Positions 15,096 through 22,090 of a stretch of DNA of 22,274 nt are shown one piece after another (the stretch's first letter is position 1; each line of letters begins with the position of its first letter). Origin of the DNA: Candidatus Schekmanbacteria bacterium (lineage in GTDB: Bacteria > CSSED10-310 > JACPHN01). The notes below the pieces were generated by a model that did no database searches, was not told where the DNA came from, and saw only the letters and a list, made by a program, of their open reading frames with translations. Both the position numbers and the translations under genes were made by a program. The stretch lies in contig JACPHN010000042.1 in NCBI GenBank assembly GCA_016188575.1, positions 1-22,274 on the forward strand, in the 5' to 3' direction.

Positions 15096-17449
15096 TGAGC
15101 AGGCGACACGGACGCGGCGCGTTCCGACATCGGCATCTCATTGCCGCCGTCGCGGTAGTGGTCTTCGTCGCCGCTTTGGCCGCGCCGCCCGCGGGTGCTG
15201 CAGGCTCGACGCGGCGCGCACTGATCGTCGCGATTGACCAGTATGTCGGGGCGCCGTCAGCGGCGCCGGCTACTCCACGCGCCGGGGGGCGCGGCGCCTG
15301 GGCAAACCTGGATGGTGCAGTCACCGATGGGGAATCCTTCCGGGACCTCCTCGTTGCCCGGTACGGGTACCGGAGCGAGGACATCATCTTGCTCACCAAC
15401 GCGGCGGCCTCGCGGCACCGCATTATCGACGCGTTTCGCACGCATTTGCTCGGGGAGCGCGGCCGCGGCGACTCGGCGCTGTTCTTCTACGCGGGTCACG
15501 GCTCGCAGGTGCGCAATTCGAAGTCCGACGAGCCCGATGGCCTCGATGAGACCATAGTCCCCGCCGATGCCAACGAGGGTGCCGCCGACATTCGCGACAA
15601 GGAGCTGCGGCGGCTCTACAACGAGGCGTTGGACAGAGGCATCGAGCTGATCGTCATCGCCGACAGTTGCCACAGCGGATCGGTGTCGCGTGGCCTGCCG
15701 GTGCGCCTGAAGTCGCGCTACCTTCCGCCGCTCCTGGAGGACATCGCCGACGCCTCCGACCCCGGCCCGAGCCCCGAGGAGCGCGGCGCGCTCATTCTGT
15801 CCGCGGCCCAGGATTATCAGGAGGCACTCGAACAGATCGACGAGCGGGGGCAAAGTCACGGTGCGTTCACGTACGCCCTGATGCGCGCGTTGGCGAGCGC
15901 GCCGCTCGACGAATCTGTAGAGGCGACCTTCCTGCGCGTGCGGGCGCTGTTGCGCGCGGGCGGCATTCCACAGGAACCGGTGCTCGCCGCGGTGGCCGAG
16001 CGGCGCCGGCAGCCCCTCATGGTCGCGCCCGGAGGCGGAGACGGTGGCGCCGCCGCGGGCAGGATCGCGTTTGCCGTGTCGCGCGCCCTCGGCGACGATC
16101 TGCTCGAGCTCCAGGGAGGTGGCGCGCTCGGCGTCCACGAGGGCGCCGAGCTCGTTCGGCAGGGAAGTGCCGAAGAAGTCCGGCTTCGTGTGACAGAAGT
16201 GAAGGGGTTGAGCCGATCCATCGCTCGGGTGGTGGCGGGGTCGACCGCAGCGGTCCGCCCCGGTGACCTATTCGCGCTGGACAGGTGGGCGGTAGTGCCC
16301 GGGGATGTCGGCCTCGCATTGTGGGCACCACCGCTCCACGCGGACGCAGAGGCATTCGCGCGCGACGTGGCGACGTTCCGAAAGGCGGTCGCAGCGGCAA
16401 GTGCCACCTGGGTGGAGGATCCGACTATGGTATCGCCGACACATGTCGTCCGCTGGACAGGAGAGGGCTGGGAACTGCGCGGCGAGGCGGACCAGACGCC
16501 TGCAGCGGGACCGGCCGCCGTGATCGAGGAGAACCTGAAGAAGCTGACGCCAACAGGGGACGGACCCGTCCGTCTCTTCGTGCACGCGCCGCCGCTGGCG
16601 CCGATCGACCTCGCCCGCATCGCCTCGGGTCAGGCGGGAGCTGATGCTTTCTACTTCGTCCCGGACCCGCGCAGCGCGGGTGCGCACCTCGTCGGCCGGG
16701 TTACCGCCGCTCAGACACTCGAATACGCGTGGATTCGACCCCTGTCCGTGGCCGCGGATGCCGAAGCGTCGACGCTTCCGGTGCGGTCTGACTGGTTCGC
16801 GGGCCCGCGGCCCGGCGATCCGGCGTCGGCCCTGGAAACGCAGCTCAACGAAGCCGCCCGGCGCCTCGCCAGGATTCGCGCGTGGCTGGCTCTCAGCCCC
16901 CCCGATGCCGGCATCTCCTTTCCCTATCAGCTCGCGCTGCGGAACGCCACGAGCGGCAATCTCGTGCGCGAAGGCCAGCTTCGTTCCGGCGAGCAGTACG
17001 GCCTGGTCCTGCACCGGAGCGACGCGCAGGTTGCGGATGCTGCTGCCCCGGCGCGGCGTTGGGTGTACGTATTCGTCATCGATAGCTTTGGCGGCGCAAC
17101 TCTGCTCTTTCCGCCCGCTGGCCGCGGCAACGTTGAAAACTACCTCCCGTACGCCGTTGACGGCCCGCCGCCTCAGGATATCCCGCTGGGGCCGCCCGTG
17201 GCCTTTCAGATCGGCCCTCCCTTCGGGCTCGACACCTACCTGCTGCTCAGCAGTGAGGAGGCACTGCCGAACCCTGACGTCCTGGCCTTTGCCGGGATTC
17301 GCACGCGCGGAGCCGCAGCCGGTGCCGAGGGCACGCCCTTGCAGCGCCTGCTGTTCGACGTCGGCGGCGCGACCCGAGGGGTGCACCCCGCTGTCCCGCT
17401 GAGCTGGTCTCTGGAGCGCATCTCCCTCCGCAGCGTGCCCGCGCCATGA
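15092..17449 (+). CDS. Secreted caspase-family (C14/metacaspase-like) peptidase
   Basis: This encodes 785 residues from ATG at 15092, overlapping the previous stop by ATGA. Residues 1-37 are a signal peptide with a basic start and an AVAVVVFVAALAAPP core. The caspase domain (about 40-310) has STRRALIVAIDQYVG, a YGYRSEDIILL segment, catalytic His136 in FFYAGHGSQV and catalytic Cys193 in IVIADSCHSGS. DGLDETIVPAD (about residue 150) is the acidic segment of metacaspase-like enzymes that prefer basic P1 residues. The remaining 475 residues are less familiar. The stretch from about 615 to 760 (LRSGEQYGLVLHRS, RRWVYVFVIDSFGGATLLFPP) resembles DUF4384-like regions found beside bacterial caspases and kinases. 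The precursor leader contains several Arg/Lys pairs, so direct processing is possible but unproven. The gene ends 20 bases from a convergent gene. Confidence 0.9.
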   Translation: MMSRRHGRGAFRHRHLIAAVAVVVFVAALAAPPAGAAGSTRRALIVAIDQYVGAPSAAPATPRAGGRGAWANLDGAVTDGESFRDLLVARYGYRSEDIILLTNAAASRHRIIDAFRTHLLGERGRGDSALFFYAGHGSQVRNSKSDEPDGLDETIVPADANEGAADIRDKELRRLYNEALDRGIELIVIADSCHSGSVSRGLPVRLKSRYLPPLLEDIADASDPGPSPEERGALILSAAQDYQEALEQIDERGQSHGAFTYALMRALASAPLDESVEATFLRVRALLRAGGIPQEPVLAAVAERRRQPLMVAPGGGDGGAAAGRIAFAVSRALGDDLLELQGGGALGVHEGAELVRQGSAEEVRLRVTEVKGLSRSIARVVAGSTAAVRPGDLFALDRWAVVPGDVGLALWAPPLHADAEAFARDVATFRKAVAAASATWVEDPTMVSPTHVVRWTGEGWELRGEADQTPAAGPAAVIEENLKKLTPTGDGPVRLFVHAPPLAPIDLARIASGQAGADAFYFVPDPRSAGAHLVGRVTAAQTLEYAWIRPLSVAADAEASTLPVRSDWFAGPRPGDPASALETQLNEAARRLARIRAWLALSPPDAGISFPYQLALRNATSGNLVREGQLRSGEQYGLVLHRSDAQVADAAAPARRWVYVFVIDSFGGATLLFPPAGRGNVENYLPYAVDGPPPQDIPLGPPVAFQIGPPFGLDTYLLLSSEEALPNPDVLAFAGIRTRGAAAGAEGTPLQRLLFDVGGATRGVHPAVPLSWSLERISLRSVPAP

Positions 17450-17461
17450 GGCTCACCACCA

Positions 17462-17473
17462 GGTGACGTCACC
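17462..17473. repeat. 12-bp perfect palindrome between convergent genes
   Basis: GGTGACGTCACC lies between the caspase stop (17449) and overlaps the stop codon of the convergent HExxH gene (17469). There is no long stem and no T-tract, so it is not a clear terminator. It may be a protein-binding site or chance. Confidence 0.4.
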
Positions 17474-18641
17474 CGCCCCCGAGGTGGCGCCGTACCTCAG
17501 CAAGCGCGGCGCGCAGAGCGACAGGGCTCGCCTCCTCGGCCAGCGCTTCGAGTGAGAATCCGGCGATCGCGAGGAGCTCCGCGGTGCGCTCGACCATCGC
17601 CGGCGGGTCGGCATGGTCGCGTTCATGAGCAAAGCGCTCGAGGTTGAGGGCGGCCTGGTGCACCAGACGGCATAGCACCCGGAACGCCGGATCGGATAGC
17701 GGCGGGTTTCCCTTGTAGTTTTGCAGCCTGCCGCCTTCGCGATAGTCCGGGAATGCCTCGAGACCGACAAAGCGCAGAAACCAGCTCGCTCGAAAGCGAC
17801 CCAGCGCGGCGCTGATGCCGGCATAGTCGGCGAGGAGCTCGTCCAAGGCGTTGGTGCGCATCCGCCCGAAGACTCGCTTGGTCAAGTAATGAACGCACTC
17901 GTGCTCGACGCGGATCGTGGCGGTGAGATTGGCCCACCGCTCCGCGGCGAGGTCGAGCTCGGCGGCGGCGATACCGCTGTAGCCGCCGGTTCCGAGCACG
18001 ATGAACCGGTCCTGGTACAGCTCCTTGTGCATGGTCAGCGAAGCAAACTCGGCCGCCCACGCCGCGTCGGAACGGTCGGCCGCGGTTTGTTCCCAGGCGC
18101 GGCGGTGCGCCGATATGCGGTCCCAATTGTTGAGCCCGGCCACCATGCAGGCGCCCATGGAGTCGGGCACCGTGGATGGCTCGTTGCGTTTGGTGAGCGC
18201 GCGCACGAGGAATGCGAAGTCCGCTCGACTCCCCGCGGTGAGCACCGGGATCTCGCCCGCCGGGCTCGCGTGGATGCGGAGCTGCAGGCGATCCGGCGCT
18301 TCGAGCTCGGGCAGGGGGGTGTCCGCCGGCGGCAGGATGCCCTTTCGCGTGGCGCTCACATACTCCGGCGATTGGCTCATGCCCGCGCCGATTGGAAAGC
18401 GGAGCTGGTACAGCTTTGCGCGCAGGACAGGCCAGACGCCGCCCGCGCGCGCCTCGGCCTCGTAGGCACGCCACGCCACCAGATGCGGCTCCGCCGGCAG
18501 CGGTACCGCGGGCGGCCAGGAGAAACCAGGCGTGCCTGCGACCGCGTAGTCCGGATGATTGTACTCGAGAAGCTCGTCACAAGTCGCGCCAGTCGCACCA
18601 AATCTCTCGAGCACTCGCCGGCGGGCGGCAGGATCATTCAT
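17469..18641 (-). CDS. Uncharacterised protein with HExxH metallopeptidase-like motif
   Basis: This encodes 390 residues from ATG at 18641 (MNDPAARRRVL), with AAAGGA seven bases upstream; a longer frame from 18671 lacks such a site. There is no signal peptide or membrane segment, so it is probably cytoplasmic. HECVH at residues 247-251, followed by NALDELLADYAGI with Glu268 and Asp272, has the spacing of a zinc metallopeptidase with a downstream acidic ligand. The N-terminal 200 residues show no family I can name with confidence, but contain a conserved-looking LRFPIGAGMSQSPEYVSATRKG stretch (split here by residues 81-102). Its start overlaps the Uma2 gene's end by eight bases (ATGAATGA), so the two are likely co-translated. 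Function and substrate are unknown; a domain-of-unknown-function assignment is likely. Confidence 0.75.
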   Translation of the reverse strand: MNDPAARRRVLERFGATGATCDELLEYNHPDYAVAGTPGFSWPPAVPLPAEPHLVAWRAYEAEARAGGVWPVLRAKLYQLRFPIGAGMSQSPEYVSATRKGILPPADTPLPELEAPDRLQLRIHASPAGEIPVLTAGSRADFAFLVRALTKRNEPSTVPDSMGACMVAGLNNWDRISAHRRAWEQTAADRSDAAWAAEFASLTMHKELYQDRFIVLGTGGYSGIAAAELDLAAERWANLTATIRVEHECVHYLTKRVFGRMRTNALDELLADYAGISAALGRFRASWFLRFVGLEAFPDYREGGRLQNYKGNPPLSDPAFRVLCRLVHQAALNLERFAHERDHADPPAMVERTAELLAIAGFSLEALAEEASPVALRAALAEVRRHLGGG

Positions 18642-19251
18642 GCGGTCGTCCTTTCGGGTAACAGTCGTCACTCATTCCGCCCGGCTCGACTTCCTCCCAC
18701 CATTGCCCGAGGTCGAGCTCAATCGCCTCGAACGGCATCGCTCGCACTCGTTCGTCTCCACCGTGGACGGCGATCTCCTGCCAGAAGTCACCTACGAGCC
18801 GCAGCACCTCGAGCGTTTGCGCCCAGGGATCAACCAGCCACAGGAATTCTACGCGGTGGCGCGCGTAGATCCGCTTCTTCTTGGTCCGATCGACACGCAC
18901 TGTCGAGGGGGACAACACCTCACAGATCCAGTCCGGAGGTAGTGTGAAGAACGCCGTTGGTGGCAGCAGGGGCATCCGCTCACGGCGCCACCCGGCCAGG
19001 TCGGGAACGACGATATCCCCTTCGAGGTGGATCTCAGGTTCCGCCAAAATCCGCCATCGGCCCGAGCCGCCTCCCCCGCCTGTGCGCGAAAACGGGCGTA
19101 GATCGCCGGTGAGAACGCTTGCCGTCGACGCATGCAGAGGGGCAGGCCGGGGTAGAACAGAGAGCTCACCGTCGATAATTTCACCGACGACATCAGGAGG
19201 AAGCCCGAGGAGATCCTCGTACGTCGCTTTCCGCCGCGCCGACTCACTCAT
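18634..19251 (-). CDS. Uma2-family (DUF820) PD-(D/E)XK nuclease-like protein
   Basis: This encodes 205 residues from ATG at 19251 (MSESARRKATYEDLLGLPPD). The family pattern is clear: the YEDLLGLPPD...GEIIDGEL opening, an EIHLEGDIVVPDLAGWR strand with Asp84, PPDWICEVLSPST with Glu111, and a following D.TKKKRIYARHRVEFLWLVDP with Lys124-126 and Tyr129. These are the restriction-endonuclease-like core residues, so the active site looks complete. Uma2 proteins are abundant in cyanobacteria, Chloroflexi and myxobacteria, often in many copies. Their role is unsettled, though a nuclease function linked to mobile DNA or defence is usually proposed. The stop overlaps the start of the HExxH gene. A good promoter is visible at 19303-19331. 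Confidence 0.9.
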   Translation of the reverse strand: MSESARRKATYEDLLGLPPDVVGEIIDGELSVLPRPAPLHASTASVLTGDLRPFSRTGGGGGSGRWRILAEPEIHLEGDIVVPDLAGWRRERMPLLPPTAFFTLPPDWICEVLSPSTVRVDRTKKKRIYARHRVEFLWLVDPWAQTLEVLRLVGDFWQEIAVHGGDERVRAMPFEAIELDLGQWWEEVEPGGMSDDCYPKGRPHE

Positions 19252-19302
19252 GTGATTTCGCCATCCTGAATCCACTGCCGATTGCAGCAAGCGCCCACAG
19301 AG

Positions 19303-19331
19303 ATTCTATGTCGTGTGCGGCACCGGATCAA
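19303..19331 (-). promoter_or_regulatory. Promoter of the Uma2-HExxH pair
   Basis: On the minus strand TTGATC (19331-19326), a 17-base spacer and TAGAAT (19308-19303) give a start near 19296 and a leader of about 45 bases before the Uma2 ATG. This is among the best sigma70-like matches in the window. Confidence 0.5.
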
Positions 19332-19512
19332 CTGCGACGCCCACGTCCTGAAGTCCACCGGCCTCCTTCGCCGCGAGCTCGGCGTCCGCTGGCAGCGGAT
19401 CTTCCCTTCCTGATCCCAGCATCGACATGAAGTGGATGGAGCTGCGGTGGCGCTCCGGGCTCGACGACGCTGCTGCAGAGCCCACTGGCGCCGTGCACGT
19501 GCAATGCGCTCC

Positions 19513-19541
19513 TTGTAGCTGCGCGTGGCAGCACGTAGTAT
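19513..19541 (+). promoter_or_regulatory. Candidate promoter of the dehydrogenase gene
   Basis: TTGTAG (19513-19518), a 17-base spacer and TAGTAT (19536-19541) would start transcription near 19548, about 62 bases before the ATG at 19610. The 358-bp stretch 19252-19609 otherwise holds only this, the opposite promoter at 19303-19331, and GC-rich sequence without a gene I can support. Confidence 0.4.
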
Positions 19542-19609
19542 CATCTTCGCTGCCTTGCCATCGTCGCACCGCGCGCGCACGCGCGCAACCACGTGCCACC
19601 GATTGCGTC

Positions 19610-20686
19610 ATGCCTGACCAAAACCGCATCTACAAGCGCCTCGGTCTCTCCGGCTATGAGCGCACCGTCGTTTCTGCACTGGAGCCCGCGGAGGTCGCCC
19701 GCCGCGGGTACCGCTACGAGCTTGTCGAATGCTACGATGAGGCCAGCGTGATTGCTGCTGCCGCGGACGCGGATGTTGTTGCCGTCAGCTCGACGGTGCC
19801 GATCTCGGCGCGCGTCGCAAAACGGCTCGAGCGGCTGCGGCTGGTCATCGTCTGCACCTCGGGATACGAAAACGTCGATGTCGCAACACTCAATGAACGC
19901 GGCGTCCGGGTCGCTCGGCTCGCCGGTGTCCGCCGCGACGAGGTCGCCGAGCACAGCCTGGCGATGGCGATGACGCTGCTCCGGCGGCTGTCCCTGCTGA
20001 CGCGCCGGCAGGCGGACGGCGTCTGGTTGCGGTCGCAGTTGGGCGCGCTCGCCCCCGGCAGCGTGCGCGGCGCGGTCGTCGGCATCGTGGGCCTCGGCGT
20101 GATCGGGACGGCGGCCGCTCGTCTTTTTTCGGCGCTCGGTGCCACGGTCCTGGGCGCGGAGATCGCCCCCACCGCCGCCGAGAATGTGGAGACGGTGACG
20201 CTTCCGGAGCTCTTGAACCGAAGCGCCATCGTGTCCCTGCACGTCTCGCTGACGCCCTCGGCGCGCGGGCTGTTCGGGGAAGAGACCATCGCCAGGATGC
20301 GACCCGGCGCGATCCTGATCAACACGAGCCGCGGGGAGGTCGTCGACGAGGATGCCGTGCTCGGGGCGCTGGAGCGCGAGCATCTGTGGGGCGCCGGGCT
20401 GGACGTCTTCAATGAGGAACCGCCGGTTTGGTGCCGCGTGCCGAATGGAGAAAGCTCTCCGCGCGCCGATCCCAGGGACCGGGATCGCACGGACGCCCCG
20501 GACACGGCGCGCGCCGCGCGCTGGCGCGCCCTCGCCGACGCCGGCCGCGTGGTGCTGACGCCCCATGGCGCGGGGTTTTCTCCAGCGATGCCACGAGCGC
20601 TCGTCCGGGATGCCATGGCCGTCCTGGACGCCTTCGTGGCCGGCCTGCCACTGCCGCATGAGCTCGGGTGCACGCCACGCCAATAG
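19610..20686 (+). CDS. D-isomer-specific 2-hydroxyacid dehydrogenase family protein
   Basis: This encodes 358 residues from ATG at 19610; no clear ribosome binding site precedes it, and the longer frame from 19427 runs through atypical sequence. NAD-binding is shown by GIVGLGVIG (158-166), with Glu184 at the end of the next strand. The catalytic set is Arg241 in NTSRGEVVDEDAV, Glu270 in GLDVFNEEPP and His319 in LTPHGAGFS, as in phosphoglycerate dehydrogenase, D-lactate dehydrogenase and CtBP relatives. CTSGYENVD (82-90) is the usual substrate-loop segment. It therefore probably reduces a 2-keto acid or oxidises a D-2-hydroxy acid with NAD(P). Between Glu270 and His319 there are 48 residues, more than is usual, including a charged stretch rich in Arg and Asp (278-305). 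The substrate cannot be told from sequence, and neighbours give no pathway. Confidence 0.9.
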   Translation: MPDQNRIYKRLGLSGYERTVVSALEPAEVARRGYRYELVECYDEASVIAAAADADVVAVSSTVPISARVAKRLERLRLVIVCTSGYENVDVATLNERGVRVARLAGVRRDEVAEHSLAMAMTLLRRLSLLTRRQADGVWLRSQLGALAPGSVRGAVVGIVGLGVIGTAAARLFSALGATVLGAEIAPTAAENVETVTLPELLNRSAIVSLHVSLTPSARGLFGEETIARMRPGAILINTSRGEVVDEDAVLGALEREHLWGAGLDVFNEEPPVWCRVPNGESSPRADPRDRDRTDAPDTARAARWRALADAGRVVLTPHGAGFSPAMPRALVRDAMAVLDAFVAGLPLPHELGCTPRQ

Positions 20687-20984
20687 CGAAGACCCCCGAA
20701 CTCACCTCGCACCGACGATGTGGTGAGGGACGGAGGGGCGCGCTGTCGCGCCGGCGTCGAAAGGGTCGTGGATCCATCCCCCCCGACTCCCTTGCCGCGT
20801 CCGACCTGACCGGTCTAGGCTTACTCATGTCTCCCGCAAAACGACTGCCGCCTTCGGCCGGCTGCGAAGCCCGCTGGTCTTGTTGGTTGACTTCGGTATT
20901 CCCGTGCGGGTTCTGCGAGCAAGGAAAAAGCAGGGCGAGGTTTCGCAACGGCTCGGTCCGGCAACTCCAACACCGAGGAGCACC

Positions 20985-21794
20985 ATGCCTATCCCTGCTA
21001 TCGTTTTTCAAGCCGCCGAAAGACACTCCTGCTTTACCGGATGCTATCAATATGACAGCCAGATTCAGCTTTGCATCGATCCCAACCTGCCACTGGATCG
21101 CGGCGTCGTAGCTCAGTGCCAGGATTGCCTGTCATACCGCCTGGCGGTGCGCATGTCGGACCTGCCTCCAGGGATGGACGTCTACGGTTTCGGACAGGAA
21201 CTGACGGAGCACGTGCGCAAGCTTCGCGGCTTCAGTCAGTCCGTTGGCGGCTATCACGCCCGCGGACCGGGTTTCTGGCTCAGCGCCATTTATTACGCCC
21301 AATGCGGTGTGTTCCTCGCGCGCGGCGATCGCAGCGTTTCGCGCAGCGGGGGCGACCCGCAGAAGGATCTGGATGCCCTGTTGGCGGGTTTCAAGCATGG
21401 GGTGATCACCGCCGCTGACCCGAAGATGCTGCGTTCGGATCAGTATCGCTTGCATCGAGTCTACGTCAGCTTCGCGCAATGGGCGCCGGTCAAGAGTGTC
21501 CATGACGTGTTTGCCTCGCCTCAGGTAAGGATGAAGCCGGCATCCGGCTTCGCCTCGGCCACAATGGCGGAATACCTCCCGGTCGCTTCGGCCCCCAAGG
21601 GACGGCATCTCACCACTTCACCGACGCCGGTCGTCGGGGTCGCGGCAGCCGCCCGGTCAAGAGCAGCGGCGCCCGCCGGCGCCGCCAGCCCCCCACCGCG
21701 AAAGCTCCAGATGGGCGAGTTCTGTCCGCTCTGTGGCGAGCGCGTCGAGCAGCGGCCGCTGCTATATGGATCCTATGTCGGGTGTCGGTGCTAG
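20985..21794 (+). CDS. Uncharacterised Cys-rich protein with C-terminal zinc-ribbon-like motif
   Basis: This encodes 269 residues from ATG at 20985, with GAGGAG five bases upstream; the longer frame from 20880 lacks a site and has atypical sequence. No signal peptide is visible. The N-terminus has a cluster of cysteines (SCFTGCYQY, QLCIDPN, CQDCLSYRL) and the C-terminus ends in FCPLCGERVEQ...YVGCRC, a CxxC...CxC pair that would suit a zinc ribbon. Between them is a globular region with aromatic-rich GYHARGPGFWLSAIYYAQCG, and a Pro/Ala-rich linker at about 205-245. I recognise no family. The gene-free stretch before it (20687-20984) holds an 8-bp palindrome GACCGGTC at 20808 and no clear promoter. 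Confidence 0.7.
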   Translation: MPIPAIVFQAAERHSCFTGCYQYDSQIQLCIDPNLPLDRGVVAQCQDCLSYRLAVRMSDLPPGMDVYGFGQELTEHVRKLRGFSQSVGGYHARGPGFWLSAIYYAQCGVFLARGDRSVSRSGGDPQKDLDALLAGFKHGVITAADPKMLRSDQYRLHRVYVSFAQWAPVKSVHDVFASPQVRMKPASGFASATMAEYLPVASAPKGRHLTTSPTPVVGVAAAARSRAAAPAGAASPPPRKLQMGEFCPLCGERVEQRPLLYGSYVGCRC

Positions 21795-21960
21795 GTTGGC
21801 CGCATGGCCAGCGCGCCCACGCCCGTGCGCAGGTTGGCCACAGGCGGCCGCGATTGTGCGGGTGGGCGGCCAGGGCTATCCTGGGGAATAGCGGGCGCCG
21901 GTTTCCCGACGCCCGAGCCAGACCGGGCGTTCATCCGCAACTGCCAAGGAGCTCACCGCC

Positions 21961-22068
21961 ATGGTCACCTTCTCCATCCAACCGCCTCCATCGGTATGGA
22001 TGGAGCTTGGGGGAGACCCCAGGCTCCGAGGTGACCAGCCGCAGCCAGGAGGAGAAGGAATGACCTGA
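21961..22068 (+). CDS. Possible 35-residue small ORF (doubtful)
   Basis: An ATG at 21961 follows AAGGAG (21946-21951) at 9 bases and opens 35 codons to TGA. The product is Pro and Gly rich and resembles nothing known to me. The whole frame lies over nested inverted repeats (21963-22036), so the sequence may be constrained as structure rather than as protein. Confidence 0.2.
   Translation: MVTFSIQPPPSVWMELGGDPRLRGDQPQPGGEGMT
21963..22036 (+). ncRNA. Nested inverted repeats: candidate three-way-junction RNA or palindromic element end
   Basis: GGTCACC (21963-21969) pairs perfectly with GGTGACC (22030-22036). Inside lie TCCATCCA (21973-21980) with TGGATGGA (21997-22004), and an 11-bp stem GGAGCTTGGGG/CCCCAGGCTCC (22002-22012 and 22017-22027, one G-U pair) capped by a GAGA tetraloop. 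The two inner stems share three bases, so at least one would shorten. Together they close a three-way junction. It could be a structured leader upstream of the ribosome binding site at 22047, or hairpins at the end of a mobile element. I do not recognise a named RNA family. Confidence 0.45.
22047..22068 (+). promoter_or_regulatory. Strong ribosome binding site and ATG with only two sense codons
   Basis: AGGAGGAG (22047-22054) is five bases before ATG at 22060, close to ideal, yet the frame reads ATG ACC TGA. A site this good with no gene suggests a coding sequence cut off just after its start, possibly by insertion of the element whose RNA begins near 22090. Confidence 0.35.
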
Positions 22069-22090
22069 TCTTCATCGGGCTACGTCAGGC

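Noticed and set aside
19306-19629. Minus-strand frame of 107 codons in the dehydrogenase/Uma2 intergenic region
   Set aside because: It runs across both predicted promoters, has no ribosome binding site and shows low-quality composition.
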